This document shows positions 1 through 10,440 of a DNA stretch of 64,000 nucleotides, in pieces. The stretch's first letter is position 1; each line of letters starts with the position of its first letter. This stretch comes from Chondrus crispus (lineage: Eukaryota; Rhodophyta; Florideophyceae; Gigartinales; Gigartinaceae): the NCBI RefSeq assembly GCF_000350225.1, contig NW_005179169.1:99996-163995 (forward strand), in the 5' to 3' direction. The notes under the pieces were generated by a model, which saw only the letters and a list, made by a program, of their open reading frames with translations, was not told the DNA's origin and made no database searches. The position numbers were made by a program, and so were the translations under genes.

Positions 1-1822
1 GGGGGGGAGTGTAGTGAGGGCGAAGGAGAAGGGGCAGTGTTACAGGTGGGTTGCGGTTGTCGAGTGAGGGTGGGGACAGAGCGAGCCAGGCGGATCGGGG
101 AGGGGGGGGGGGATCGAGAGGAACACGTGTTCGGGCGCCGTGGGTAGTGTGTAATTTGACGGGTGTTGGGGTGGGGACTGGGAGGAGGGCCCTTGTGCCG
201 TCCGCGGGGGCAGGTGTCGGTTTCCAGTAGCAGTTTCCGCCTGCGGCTATCCGTGCCATAAAGTGAGTAGTGTTAATAAGGCCTCATCATGACAAGGCTC
301 CTCGAAGCCCTTTTTTGAGTAAAAGGCCCTAATGAGAATCCCAATGGCTGCCTGTCGTAGGACTACAGATAATGCACCACTTGAATAGAGCATTTCATAT
401 ATTCCATGCAAACCCAAACCTGAAACAACATCGACCAAGGCGCTTGTTCTCCAGGAAACGTGTCAAAGTTCTTGCCGTAGACCAATTCAAGATCAGAGGG
501 AGGCCTACCCGAAAGAAGGCATGTCATCGCCGCTAGCCCACTCCTTTTATCGGTGCGTGCGGATTGGTTGCGAGTCTCTTCGCCCTGCGAAGTGTGCTAG
601 GACTTGTCGTCTGAGGCCGCAGCAAGCTTGCGTTTCTCTCGAATGGCTCAGCGGCCTTTCCTATGGGTGATCAGTATGCATATCTCCTGTGCTGTACAAA
701 ACAGGCGAGGGCGTGCCGGTCACCTCCCCCCTTGATTTTTGATCGCCAACTCACGCTCCCTAGCCCAATTCAAGCGCACGGTTTGCTGCGACAACTGTCC
801 GCGGCGGGGACTACCGAGAGGATGAAGCTGGGAGATTAAACTGTAATGTTGGATGTTTGGATGCAGTCTGGTACTGTACGGCACAAGTGTCCATAGCATT
901 GCATTGCCGTCAGTCCTTGCGTACGTCAGCCCGCGGGGTGGCAGCGTGCAATTGCCCTGACAGTCTCACGTCAGCATTGCCTGCGGGCGGCAAGGCGTCT
1001 GAGTTTCCTTCTCGGACAGACCACTTGCCTAGACCACACACGTCCACTTCGCTTCGCGGGGACGTCATCCTGCCGCGTTCGGAAGGACCGCATCTCGGGC
1101 TGTCATGCCAGGAGGACCAGGAGGACTTCACCCCCGTCTGCTGCCGTTTGGCTGTCCACCCCGCTGCCCGACGGGAGACCAGAGTGCAAACCGCAGGCTT
1201 CGGCATTTAGGACACTGTCATCACAGCCGTTCATGAGCCTTCCCTGAGCCACATTTGTAAGTGCCTTGTCGCAAATGTATCGCCGCGCAACTTACGCCTC
1301 GGAAGGCTGGCGCCCGCCATGGCCTCCGAGCAATACAGGCTTGAACGCAGTCGTGAGCATGACTAGAGGGCACTCGTGAACGTGAGGCACTAGTGTCCCG
1401 CCTCCAGACTGAGCTCGACATGTGTGCTTGCCCATAAGTGAGCATTTGGCCACACACCCGGAAAAGAAATCAGTTGGCGAGGGTTGGCACCCATGCTAGA
1501 ATGCAGAATATCGCGCCATGGGCAGTCAACGTGAGATGTCACTGGACGACACGTTGTCTATAGCCTTACGGTGGAGACAGTCCCCTTGATACAGACTTGC
1601 AGTGTGCCTGTCTGAGACTTGGTGCTTCCAGAGTGCCTCTGCTGCGTGCCTCTGAGTCAATTCGGATGTAAAGCGGAAGTCCATGCAGCTTTGTGATACG
1701 ATCTGATCGCTTTCCCGTCAAGTCAAAGCTGGTTAACACTAAGCGGCTATTGTGGTTGCGAGCCGCAATGCATCGCACACCGTACAACAGAAACAGAACA
1801 CACATATACATTATTTTATTCC
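1..1822. other. No gene recognised; G-rich first 240 bases
   Basis: I see no convincing gene here. The first 240 bases are strongly G-rich on the plus strand, with a run of G near 103-112. Read on the minus strand they would give a proline/serine-rich frame, a composition like the start of the reverse transcriptase fragment at the other end of the window. From 240 on, both strands hold only short frames without family features. Confidence 0.5.
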
Positions 1823-2503
1823 CTACTCCATTGATACATCGTCCAGAAGCTTGAAATGTCCGTCCTTCTTCCGATAATAGCATCTCAACACGACGCGGAA
1901 CTTTGCCATCCTCACACCTAGAAATTCCAAAATCTTAGCCTTCTCCGGCGTCAACGTTTCCCCTCCCTCGCACACCGTGAAGTCTCTGCTGAGACAGACC
2001 TTACCCTTCTTGAGCACGATCGGCATGCCCAGCAACCTCAAGCTGTGTTCTTGCGACGTCTCAAACATCTCCAACTCCCCCTTCGCAAGCTCCACTTTCT
2101 CCGTCGCTTCAAACCCGCTCCTCGCGTAGTCGTCCGCCTCAAACTTGCGGAAAAAGCTGACAACCTCCTTGTGTTTGCGATTCGTGAACAGCAGCCCGAC
2201 GTTTCCTGTGAGCTGAGTTGCGACCTGTCGCAGCCCGTCCGCGTACTCTTCGGCTTCGTCACGGCCAAGGGCGACCTGCATAATCTTGTTGCGCCCCATG
2301 AAGAAGCGTGAGTCGCGCCATTCTGTGCGCAGCTTCTTGAGGATGGTGTTGCGCATCGCGGGCGTCGAAATCACGTAGATGGACGCATACTTGTCCACGG
2401 CACCGCGCAAGTCCTCCAATACTAGCTGTTTGGACTCCTTCCCGACCAGCTTCTTTCGCGTTTGCGTTAGTGCGACCACTCTTTCCCGTCTCGCTTTTCC
2501 CAT
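1823..2503 (-). CDS. MRTO4: Ribosome assembly factor MRT4 (mRNA turnover protein 4 homolog)
   Basis: This 226-residue protein matches the MRT4 family, nuclear paralogs of the ribosomal stalk protein uL10/P0. MRT4 holds the P0 site on pre-60S particles until it is exchanged for P0 in late assembly. The N-terminus has the basic start of the family (MGKARRERVVALTQT), followed by the uL10-like domain with a family-like stretch NTILKKLRTEWRDSRFFMG. The frame opens two codons earlier at a TTG, but the ATG ending at 2503 gives the expected family N-terminus. Length fits the family (about 220-240). It is transcribed away from the eL43 gene, with 491 bp between the two starts. No intron is visible. 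Identification is from motif and length recall, not from a search. Confidence 0.93.
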   Translation of the reverse strand: MGKARRERVVALTQTRKKLVGKESKQLVLEDLRGAVDKYASIYVISTPAMRNTILKKLRTEWRDSRFFMGRNKIMQVALGRDEAEEYADGLRQVATQLTGNVGLLFTNRKHKEVVSFFRKFEADDYARSGFEATEKVELAKGELEMFETSQEHSLRLLGMPIVLKKGKVCLSRDFTVCEGGETLTPEKAKILEFLGVRMAKFRVVLRCYYRKKDGHFKLLDDVSME

Positions 2504-2994
2504 GGTCAAGTTTCGTGCTTGGCGACACGGCGTTGCACGTTCGGATGTGTGCTCTCGTTAGCAGTATTAAATGCTGCAAGTTGCGGAGAGACAGGGGCGA
2601 CGCAACTTCGTCTCAATGATGCAAGAACAAGCTACCGCAGCTACGCCACCGCCGTCGCAACGCCGTGGGAGCGTGCAAGCAGAGTACCGCTAAACCTCAT
2701 TTGGGCACTGTAGAGCCGTCGGTATTTGTTCCAATGCAATTGGGCTCAGGTCGCCAAGAGCAACCAATCATAGACTGATGAATTACAGAATAGACCTAAA
2801 ACTCTAAAAATTTATCCAAATTTCGTGTCGTCGCCGTCGACCGCACTTTCCTGTCTGCAGAGACCCCTCACGCATTGCCTGTCGCAGCAGGTGAGCCGAA
2901 TCCCGCGTTGACATCCCGTCTTGAGTATCGCTCAACACACCCCTTTGCTCCGTCCCTCTTTTGACTCCAACTTCTCCCGAATCACAACTCCGCA
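2504..2994. promoter_or_regulatory. Divergent intergenic region between MRT4 and eL43
   Basis: This 491-bp stretch separates two divergent ribosome-related starts, so it must hold both promoters. An A/T-rich patch at about 2800-2825 (ctaaaaatttatccaaattt) lies 170-190 bp before the eL43 ATG and is the best core-promoter candidate. I can assign no factor site. Confidence 0.4.
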
Positions 2995-3279
2995 ATGGGT
3001 AAGCGCACGCGAAAGGTCGGCGTTGTCGGAAAGTATGGTACCCGTTATGGATCGTCGCTCAGAAAACAGGTGAAGAAAATGGAAATCGCTCAGCACGCCA
3101 CCTACACTTGCCCGTTCTGCGGAAAGAACTCGATCAAGCGTACGGCCGTAGGCATCTGGCATTGCAGGGCAAAGACCTGCGCCAAGAGCATTGCCGGCGG
3201 CGCCTGGTCGGTCAACACGCAGGCTGCTACCTCGGTCCGCAGTACTATCCGCCGTCTGCGTGAGGCCGTCGAACTCTAA
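2995..3279 (+). CDS. RPL37A: 60S ribosomal protein eL43 (L37a)
   Basis: This 94-residue protein is a structural component of the cytosolic large ribosomal subunit. It is recognised by the family start [20 protein letters not shown], the zinc ribbon, and the end with RRLREAVEL. The first zinc pair is C39-x2-C42. The second is C57-x4-C62, where the family normally has C-x2-C, so two extra residues (K-T) sit in the second knuckle and the protein is 94 rather than 92 residues. The rest aligns without gaps to the animal and plant proteins I recall. It is a single exon, divergent from MRT4. Confidence 0.97.
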   Translation: MGKRTRKVGVVGKYGTRYGSSLRKQVKKMEIAQHATYTCPFCGKNSIKRTAVGIWHCRAKTCAKSIAGGAWSVNTQAATSVRSTIRRLREAVEL

Positions 3280-3977
3280 GCCCTCGTGATCTACAAGAAA
3301 GTAAGGCTCCGGGTTTAGGGGGTTGCCGAGTTCTGCAGTGGTGCGAAAATAGTCGCCTGCGCGGGGTTTCTGTGTTGCGCTATCGGTGTGATTTCCGAGG
3401 CCTGGCCGGAATCTGGGCGTGATTTGGTCGACATGCACGAGTGCCAGGAATCGCTTACAATCTGGCTACGATTGCCGTCGAGTTATCGTGTGAACAGACT
3501 TTGTAAAGACTTTTCAAGTAAACAGGCAATTGCTTGATTTTCGGAAACTACCCTGTAGCGACAACGTTCGCGTGCGGCACATGTTGGGTTGCACTTTAGT
3601 CCAATCTCCCCAGTTTCGTTTCAGGTTTATTTCTATTCTATCTGGTCCTCACACTACATCCCGCATATATTGTCGTCTATCATGCTCTCTAGTCGCCTTC
3701 TGACTGCAGTCCGTAACAACTTCCCATATGGTACCTATTACCAACGCAGCTTCACGCGAAACAAACTACTTAAACATCGCCCCCCACCCCTAAAGAAAAA
3801 AAAAAAAAAAACTCGCACCACTTTACGCTTTGATCCAATCCCTATACGGTGAAATGGATGAACATCTCACGAAGACTTTTTTCTGTTGAGAACCATTTGC
3901 GCACGAAAGCTAGAAGGTCAGTATGTGATCCTCGATGTATACGTGCGTATGTGTAGTAGACTTCATATTTGTTGTAC
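3280..3977. other. Intergenic, no gene recognised
   Basis: This separates the 3' end of eL43 from the 3' end of the next gene on the minus strand. It holds an A-run at about 3795-3811 and otherwise only short frames without features. The two flanking genes converge here, so both terminators should lie within it. Confidence 0.5.
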
Positions 3978-4432
3978 TCACGATTCCTCATCCTCAAGTG
4001 ACCGCTTCAAGTGTATGATTTGGTACTTCAGCTTTGCGTTCTCCTCCTTGAATTTGTCTAATTCCTTGAACTTGCCATCAGCCTCGCTGCTCGCCGTCAA
4101 CAGGGAGGTGCGCAGTTCCTTTAAGCTGCCCAACATCGCCGCCAGCACAGGTGCCAAATTGCTCCCATCCCCCTCAGCAGCCTCTAAGAAAGAACCCAGA
4201 CAGAAGCGTGGAATCAAAAACATCACAGAGATACCGGTAAACAGAGAACGTCATGCACGTTAGCGGAAGAGTTGCAAGTGCGGTGGTGACCTGATGTGCC
4301 CCCGTGGAACCACTTACCCATTGCAGGTGCATCTGTCTCAAGCTTGCCCACGCGTATCGCCAGCATTGCAATCGCCTTGTTAACCTGGTCCATGTTATTG
4401 AGATCTTGTGAAGTGTTGTCGTTCCCGGACAT
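3978..4432 (-). CDS. Small coiled-coil protein, two exons, function unknown
   Basis: Two minus-strand frames join across a clear intron. Exon 1 runs 4432-4318 and exon 2 runs 4183-3978. The 134-nt intron starts GTAAGT at 4317 and ends TTTCTTAG at 4184. The join makes a GAG codon and a 106-residue protein. The N-terminal part is short and polar. The C-terminal half (about residues 50-100) is rich in leucine, lysine and glutamate in heptad-like spacing, with ENAKLKYQIIHLKRSLEDEE near the end, and is probably a coiled coil. I do not recognise the family. It may be a subunit of a larger complex, but nothing in the neighbourhood shows which one. The splice sites and continuous coding on both sides make the gene model fairly firm. 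Confidence 0.7.
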
Positions 4433-4774
4433 TCTTCGCAGTTGGGCTAAGAACGGACGGTATATCCGACTGCAGGTGTTCCAAATAGCTGCCAGGGGCT
4501 TTTAAAGGTTCAGCGCGACTTAAAAATTAATTAATCAGGGAGCGAAATTAGGAGCAGCCATGAGCGAAAAATTGATCGCTTTTCCTCTTGAAGCTTTCGT
4601 ATAGTCGCACAACGTCTTACCGTAGGATACTGTTACACGGGAATCAATCCCATTCTTCTTGAAGGTTGTAAGCAATAAATGCCGTAACACAACCCGACGG
4701 CCCCAGGCATTGCGCTCTGCGAATCCGCCCGGATCTTGCGATGCCCCAAGGCGCTTGTGTTCCTCCCCTTCCCT
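4433..4774. other. Intergenic, no gene recognised
   Basis: This 342-bp stretch lies between the start of the small coiled-coil gene and the end of the dehydratase gene, both on the minus strand. It should hold the promoter of the former. The A/T-rich patch at about 4518-4535 (acttaaaaattaattaatc) lies about 90-100 bp upstream of that start. Confidence 0.4.
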
Positions 4775-5836
4775 CTACAAAACGGCTTCCGTCGCGCCTG
4801 TCGCCTTGATCCACCCCTGCAGCAAGGCGGGTGAAGCCATATTCCCGCCACACACGACGACGACAATGGGCCCCTCTCCGACATCGACCCCCTTCAGCAC
4901 GGCTGCGATCGCAGCGCCACATGCCGGCTCCACCAGCACGCGATGCTTCACCGCGAGTAACGAGCAAGCCTCAACGGCCTCCCTGTCCGAAACGACAACG
5001 GGCACGACCTTTCTCCCTTCCCTGACCCACTGGGCGCACTTGTCGCTCACCGCGAGCGCACCAAGTGATTTTGCGACCGACGAAATCTCCTTGAGCTGAA
5101 CGACCTCGCCCCCTGCGGCTACCATCGCTGCAAAGCTGGCGGCACCTTCCGTCTCCGCAGTGACGATGGGCACGTCGCCCCATCCCACCCTTCGCGTGCC
5201 TTCTGCAACCCCTAGGAATAGCCCTCCCCCACCCACGCTGACCACTATGGCAGCCGGTTTTTTACCGGCAAGATCATCCTTGAGTTCCTCCACGAGCGAT
5301 GCGTGTCCCTCCCAGAGCAACGGGTGATCGAACGGCGATATATGGATGGCGTTGGGCCCCTCGCGCTCGACGATTTCTCTTGCATATCTGTCGGCCTCGT
5401 CCCACACAGCGCCATGGACGACGACACTGGCGCCTGATTCCTTGAGTCTATCGATCATGAACTGCGGCGTAGAAGACGGGACGATGATGGTGACGGGGAC
5501 CGCGAGGACTTGCCCCGCGTGAGCGACGGCGGCACCAGCGTTGCCGCCCGACGAGGACACAAAGTGGCGGACGCCGTTGGCGGCCGCGGAGGAGCAGAGG
5601 TGGCCGTGACCGCGGATCTTGAAAGAGCCCGCGGGCTGAAGGTTGTCCAGCTTGAGCAAAACTTGGCGTCCAGAGGGCGCAGATATGGAGGGGGATGGGA
5701 CGAGGGGGGTGCGGATATGCATCTTCTCTTGCGGCGGGGCCACCATGCTGGTAGTGCCGAACTCGTGACGAAAGGGGGGGCGGGACAGCGGGAGCTTTCC
5801 GCGGAAGGACGCGGGTGAGGGGGTGACAAAGGCCAT
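4775..5836 (-). CDS. PLP-dependent L-serine dehydratase / L-threonine deaminase
   Basis: This 353-residue protein belongs to the fold-type II PLP enzymes that deaminate serine or threonine to pyruvate or 2-oxobutyrate. Visible signatures are the PLP lysine motif GSFKIRGHG at about residue 70, the substrate loop SSSGGNAGAA at about residue 95, the phosphate-binding glycine loop SVGGGG near residue 200 and a late VEPACGAA motif. The layout resembles short catabolic serine dehydratases, which lack the regulatory ACT domains of biosynthetic threonine deaminase. The open frame begins at a TTG near 5953. The ATG at 5836 (MAFVTPSP) is the first real start and leaves about 35 residues before the conserved part, which could be a targeting peptide. 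Its start is 425 bp from the divergent MAK11 start. Substrate preference cannot be told from the sequence. Confidence 0.9.
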   Translation of the reverse strand: MAFVTPSPASFRGKLPLSRPPFRHEFGTTSMVAPPQEKMHIRTPLVPSPSISAPSGRQVLLKLDNLQPAGSFKIRGHGHLCSSAAANGVRHFVSSSGGNAGAAVAHAGQVLAVPVTIIVPSSTPQFMIDRLKESGASVVVHGAVWDEADRYAREIVEREGPNAIHISPFDHPLLWEGHASLVEELKDDLAGKKPAAIVVSVGGGGLFLGVAEGTRRVGWGDVPIVTAETEGAASFAAMVAAGGEVVQLKEISSVAKSLGALAVSDKCAQWVREGRKVVPVVVSDREAVEACSLLAVKHRVLVEPACGAAIAAVLKGVDVGEGPIVVVVCGGNMASPALLQGWIKATGATEAVL

Positions 5837-6261
5837 GAGATGGGGAGACGGGTGAGGGGCAGAGGATGAAGGGAGGCGGAGAAAGTGGAGCTCCGATTCG
5901 GTCCTGAGGGCGTGCGTTTCGAGACGCTGACGCCCCTGGGGGCCGCTCTCCAACCGTCCTGGTCGAAGGGTCCAAGTGGAGAGCGAAATGCTCAGAGCGT
6001 TTTAGCTGTCACGGCACATGTTGAGTTGCATCAGATTGGCCGATTTCGACCAATGGAGTGCTTTCGATGTCCATCCGCAACTACATCCTTATTACTGATC
6101 GCGATCAACGCGCTTCAGCACCAGCTCCGTTGTTTATGTGAACGGATTGTGAACAATCCTTTTACGCCACCGCCGACGCCGCCTGTACCAACCGACCACC
6201 CCTTCGAGTGAAGTCCGCCCGTCGCAGCTTCTTCCCACGCCCCCCCCCCTTGCGTCCCGTC
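5837..6261. promoter_or_regulatory. Divergent intergenic region, dehydratase and MAK11
   Basis: This is the 425-bp space between two divergent starts. It is GC-rich near both genes, with a more A/T-rich middle at about 6000-6160 that may hold both core promoters. No specific site is assigned. Confidence 0.35.
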
Positions 6262-7371
6262 ATGGTAGCCAATCCATCCGAGGAAAAGCCCGCCGCTGGA
6301 ACCAACATCTGCGTTGGTGGATATGACGGCAGCGTGGCTGGTCTCACGCTGCGCCCCGACGCCGAGGACCTTCTGTCTCTCCAGGCGACCTTCGCCTACG
6401 CCTCGCACATCACCGCCGTGCGCAGCGCCGCCTTATCGGGCTCCACTCTCGTCACGGGCAGCGCAGACGAGACCGTCCGCATCTATGACCTGGCCCGCCG
6501 CGTCGAGCGCGGCTCGCTCTTCGAGCACTCCGGCACCGTGAACGCGCTCGTTTTCTTCCGCGATGGGCCACGCCGCCTGCTCATGTCGGCCGGTGACGAC
6601 GCGCTCATGTGCGTCTGGCGCACTTCCGATTGGAAGTGTCTCAAGAGGATGCATGGTCACCAGGCGCCCGTGCTCGACGTCGCTGTCCACCCCAGTGCGA
6701 GAGTCGCCCTGTCCGTCGCGAAGGATCGCTCCCTCTTCATGTGGAACATGGTCAAAGGGAAAATCGCCTTCTCTGCCAAGACCAAGGAAACTCCAGCCAC
6801 CACAGTCGAGTGGGCCCCGGGCGGGGAGAGGTACATGCTCGTGGCCGGGAAGAGTGTCAAGTTGTCTAACGTCGAGGGGAAGGATGTGGAGACGTTTGTA
6901 CATGAACGTCCGGTCCTGGCAGCTGCGTTTGTGAAGGAGGGCGTGTTGGCGACAGGTGGGGAGGACAAAATCGTTAGGGTGTGGGATCAGAGGACGGGGG
7001 GATGTGTTATTGCGTGCAAACATGAGAAGAGGGTCAGAGGGGTTGCGTGCGTTGATGGCTTGGTGGTAGCCGCGGATTCGGGAGGAGGGGTTAAAATTTG
7101 GGATGCGCGGATGGGAGGGAGCGCGAGGTTGGAGACTTGCCTGGGTGGCGGGGATATGAGGCTTACTTGTTTGGCGGCAGCGAAGGAGGTAGAAGAGGTG
7201 GAGAAGGTGCCGAAGACGGAAGAAGAAGAGGAAGGGGAGACGAAAGACGAGGGAAGGCAAGAGAAAGGCAAGGGTGCTCGGCGGAAGCGCAGGGAGGAGC
7301 GACCGGCTCCGCTTGAGGGCACTGCGTCGCAACGAAAGCGCAAAAAGCGGAAGGAGCAGAAGGCCTCTTGA
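6262..7371 (+). CDS. PAK1IP1: WD40 ribosome-biogenesis protein, MAK11 / PAK1IP1 type
   Basis: This 369-residue protein has WD40 repeats from about residue 10 to 310 and a long lysine/glutamate/arginine-rich tail. Family-like stretches include SADETVRIYDL, SAGDDALMCVWRT, the GHQAPVLDVAVHPSARVALS block and GGEDKIVRVWD. MAK11/PAK1IP1 is a nucleolar factor for 60S assembly, and the basic tail suits a nucleolar protein. The frame opens at a GTG at 6208. The ATG at 6262 (MVANPSEE) is preferred because the conserved region starts soon after it. It converges with LTV1, with 231 bp between their stop codons. Other WD40 assembly factors are possible, but the HPS-x5-S-x4-R repeat is typical of this family. 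Confidence 0.85.
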   Translation: MVANPSEEKPAAGTNICVGGYDGSVAGLTLRPDAEDLLSLQATFAYASHITAVRSAALSGSTLVTGSADETVRIYDLARRVERGSLFEHSGTVNALVFFRDGPRRLLMSAGDDALMCVWRTSDWKCLKRMHGHQAPVLDVAVHPSARVALSVAKDRSLFMWNMVKGKIAFSAKTKETPATTVEWAPGGERYMLVAGKSVKLSNVEGKDVETFVHERPVLAAAFVKEGVLATGGEDKIVRVWDQRTGGCVIACKHEKRVRGVACVDGLVVAADSGGGVKIWDARMGGSARLETCLGGGDMRLTCLAAAKEVEEVEKVPKTEEEEEGETKDEGRQEKGKGARRKRREERPAPLEGTASQRKRKKRKEQKAS

Positions 7372-7602
7372 GGATACAGTTGAGTACTTCTTCAGTACTT
7401 GTCAGTCATTCTGCAAAGCGAAGGGCTGGCCATATTGTCGCGAAGAAGAATTGCGGTTTTCTAGCACGCGGTCTTGTGGACTTTCTTAAGCTTTCGCTTT
7501 ATACTAACGTTACGTCACAAAACCGAACCAAACAAGTTAAGCTCAACTTCGGAAATATTCAGTTCTGTACAATTCTAATCCACTGAGCAGTTTTTCGTTC
7601 AG

Positions 7603-9360
7603 CTAAAACTTCATCGCTACCTTCGAAGTCCCTATCGCCGTCGCATGCCGATTTTGTTTGACGCTTTCCGATCCGAAAGCCTTCTTCATCTCACTCTTTA
7701 ATGCACGCCGCTCACGGGCAGCCTCCTTGGCTGCCGCCTTTCTCGCCCGTTTATCTTCCTTTGACTCCCCTCGGTCCCGCGCTTGAGTTTTTTGAGCTAC
7801 TTCGCGTCGTGAGGAACCAAAATCGACAGGTGCTGCTTCTGAAGCATTGGCCCTCACAGACGGCATGTAGCCCTCCGGGGCTTGTGTACGCGGATCTAGT
7901 CGTATCACGGGCTGCTTCACCACTGATCTCCGCTTCGTAGATGAGGGAGCGTCTATGACGCTAGGATGATTGTCGAGGTTACTGTATGTGGAGACGATCG
8001 TTTCACAGTCCCACTTCTCTCCTTTTTGTTCATACATTACGTCAAACTTAGTGTCAAGGTCCGAATCATGTCCATCGCTCTCTTCGTCCAACCCTTCTTC
8101 TATTCTCTTGTCGAGCCTCGCCACTTCCTCGCGGTCATTTCGCTCCAAAGCCTCAAAAGCCTTTTCGACTCCCTGGCGAGAACCTAGGACCTCCTCCATC
8201 GGCACTCGGCTGAATGAATCCAGGACACCATCTAGACCACGCTCGAATTCCGCATTTGTGATGTCTTCGTACTCTGCCACACGATCCGGATCTGCTCTTC
8301 TTTCACTACAGTTGGACTCCAAATGTTCGACGCCGTCTTCCGCGCCCACATCGCCCTCAACAGTCTCGCTGATTTGCAAGTTGGAGAGTTCATCGAGGAA
8401 TCCTTCCTCACCTCCGAATAGATTTTCGAGTTCGTTGTTTGTAAGGTGCGCGTGTACGTCATCCACATCCCCGACATTGTTCGCAGCACTATCATGAAAG
8501 AACTCTTCAGACTCTCCATCCTCGTCGTTGCTGACATCTTCACTGGCTCGCATAAACTTTTCAAACTGCTCATCCAAAAGCCGGGGTTCGCGGTACTCCT
8601 TCACAATGCCGTCCAGCGGACCTGTCTTGACTTCATCTCTTTCGCAAATCTGTTGGGCGGTAGTGATGAAATCATCTTCTAATAGATCATTCGATCCGCT
8701 TAGCCCTGCTTCATTGAAGAAATCGTCTGCGCTCTCCACATCCAAATCACCATCTCGCTGGGATGAGGAGTCGAGTTCGCCTTCACTGTCCAGGGCCGCG
8801 AACACTTCATCCAGATCTTTGTTTTTCTTTCTCTCCGCTTTGATCTCTCTGATAGCCGCCTGTGTACGAACAATGTCATCCTTAGTCGTCTGCAAAATCT
8901 CTGGAAACTCTTTGTCAAATTCTGCTACGTCATCCCTCAGCAAAACCCCGTCCTTGCTGCGCACCGTGTTCCTCTTCGATGAGGAACCCGTCACTGCGTC
9001 TGGATTGGGCTTTCCTGTAATCCCGTCCATAAAAACGCCGCCCCCACCCCCAATGACCTTAAAATGTTTGGAGTAGTCGTAGCCATCATTAGGACATCCG
9101 TACTCGCCCGGCTCAAACTCGGTCCGAACGTATTCTTGATCCCATTGCGACCCGTCTATTGCATCTCCAGCAATTTTCGCATCATGAATTGATTCATGCA
9201 AGAAAGAGGCAGATGATTCGTCATGCCTTTGAGCGGCAGCTGCGTCATTGACTGGTACGAACACGTGCTTTTCAGTGCCTCCATCCCCTCCAGAGGTATG
9301 GACAAGCTGATATGTCTTTGCCGTCGACCGGTCAATGAAACCGTTCCTTTGCCGCGGCAT
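7603..9360 (-). CDS. LTV1: Small-subunit biogenesis factor LTV1
   Basis: This 585-residue acidic protein matches LTV1, a factor of late 40S assembly and export that helps place uS3. The N-terminus (MPRQRNGFIDRSTAKTYQL) has the family start, in which a lysine/arginine-rich peptide leads into a segment about VHRSQ-like export. A conserved FEPGEYGCPNDGYDYSKH segment is followed by long acidic, weakly conserved stretches. A basic C-terminal region includes DKRARKAAAKEAARERR and ends in KVAMKF. The frame is open upstream to a TTG at 9384, but the ATG at 9360 gives the family N-terminus. It is a single exon. It is one of five ribosome-related genes in the first half of the window. Confidence 0.92.
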   Translation of the reverse strand: MPRQRNGFIDRSTAKTYQLVHTSGGDGGTEKHVFVPVNDAAAAQRHDESSASFLHESIHDAKIAGDAIDGSQWDQEYVRTEFEPGEYGCPNDGYDYSKHFKVIGGGGGVFMDGITGKPNPDAVTGSSSKRNTVRSKDGVLLRDDVAEFDKEFPEILQTTKDDIVRTQAAIREIKAERKKNKDLDEVFAALDSEGELDSSSQRDGDLDVESADDFFNEAGLSGSNDLLEDDFITTAQQICERDEVKTGPLDGIVKEYREPRLLDEQFEKFMRASEDVSNDEDGESEEFFHDSAANNVGDVDDVHAHLTNNELENLFGGEEGFLDELSNLQISETVEGDVGAEDGVEHLESNCSERRADPDRVAEYEDITNAEFERGLDGVLDSFSRVPMEEVLGSRQGVEKAFEALERNDREEVARLDKRIEEGLDEESDGHDSDLDTKFDVMYEQKGEKWDCETIVSTYSNLDNHPSVIDAPSSTKRRSVVKQPVIRLDPRTQAPEGYMPSVRANASEAAPVDFGSSRREVAQKTQARDRGESKEDKRARKAAAKEAARERRALKSEMKKAFGSESVKQNRHATAIGTSKVAMKF

Positions 9361-10309
9361 TTTCAATGCTAGAAAGATCCGCAAATGTCTCTGGTTTTTT
9401 GAGGTTCGTTAGGAAGAGTTTTTTCGTTGGGCACAACATCGTCGGCGGTGGCGTAAAGCGGGCAAACTAATTGCGTACAATTCAAGCTTTCATCCAAGCC
9501 CTGCGAAGAGCGGGAAATTGATATGTAAAAAACATGAAATATATTGAAAATACAAGCTCGATTTTGAAACGTTTTTAGCTTTTCCGTAGGGCTAAAGCAG
9601 AAGTAGATGTTGACATCAACTGTTGTCAACAACATGCGGAGTGGTTCACATCAGGGGATGCGGAAAACGTACTTTCGGACAGGCGACTTTGACGTCCCAA
9701 TCGATCCACAAACATGTCTTAAAATAAATAATCGCCGAAGGAATCCTTTCTTCAACATGCACATGCACAGTCGACATGCAAGCTTCTTGGTTTTGAAAAA
9801 GAGTGGGAGGAGCTGGCTCACTAAAGAAAGGGTGTGTTCAATCTTTCAGCATTTCTTGATACTACGGCCAAAGAAACATCTCCAGATCTCTCTCCATAAT
9901 TGTATGTTCAGAGATGTGCGAAATTAAAGCCACATACTAAAGTAAAGTCGGTTCGAAGAGCTGAAGAGCTGTTCTACATCTCACTGCCCCTCCATAAGGC
10001 ATGCACAACTCAATACTGCATTAAGACCAAAGATTGAAAAACCATACCCATCACAATAAGGCGGCCTTCGTGTGACCTCATTTGACGGACTGCTCGGCAG
10101 AGAGAGACTACAATGCAGTAGTGCCGTGTGATTGTTCTCCCTTAAACCGCTGTGGAACATTGAAGGATAGATCCCGCAAAATATGGGGCATGGAGTTTCA
10201 ATTACATATCCTTGAATCCTTAATTCACCCGTGCATGCAGCGTGGGCGAAAAGACCCTTTTCTCCCAACATCGCGGCCAGGGTCTGGTCTGTTTCTACAG
10301 TAATTTCAA

Positions 10310-10440
10310 GCTGTACAGTAGCAAAGGGTGCTTGGTAGGACTGTACCCTTCGAAGGGTACCCTTCGGTACAGCACAAGGTTACTGCACAATGTTACTGTA
10401 CTGCACAGTCCTACTGTACCAAGTACCCTTACAGTAGTTG
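10310..10440. repeat. Cluster of GTAC-centred inverted repeats
   Basis: This segment contains the perfect palindrome cgaagggtacccttcg (about 10348-10363). It also has an inverted pair gtaggactgt (about 10336) and acagtcctac (about 10407), and several copies of ctgtac, gtacag and acagta. It could fold into one large hairpin or be the remains of a MITE. No coding frame explains it. Confidence 0.6.

Noticed and set aside
857..1210. Frames on both strands near the window start
   Set aside because: Both are short, overlap each other and show no family features or codon pattern.
2507..2509. TTG start two codons before the MRT4 ATG
   Set aside because: Nuclear genes start at ATG; the ATG ending at 2503 gives the family N-terminus. 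The same reasoning moved the starts of the dehydratase, MAK11, LTV1 and several others.
6433..7332. 299-codon minus-strand frame opposite MAK11
   Set aside because: It is a mirror frame of GC-rich coding DNA; the plus strand encodes a clear WD40 protein.
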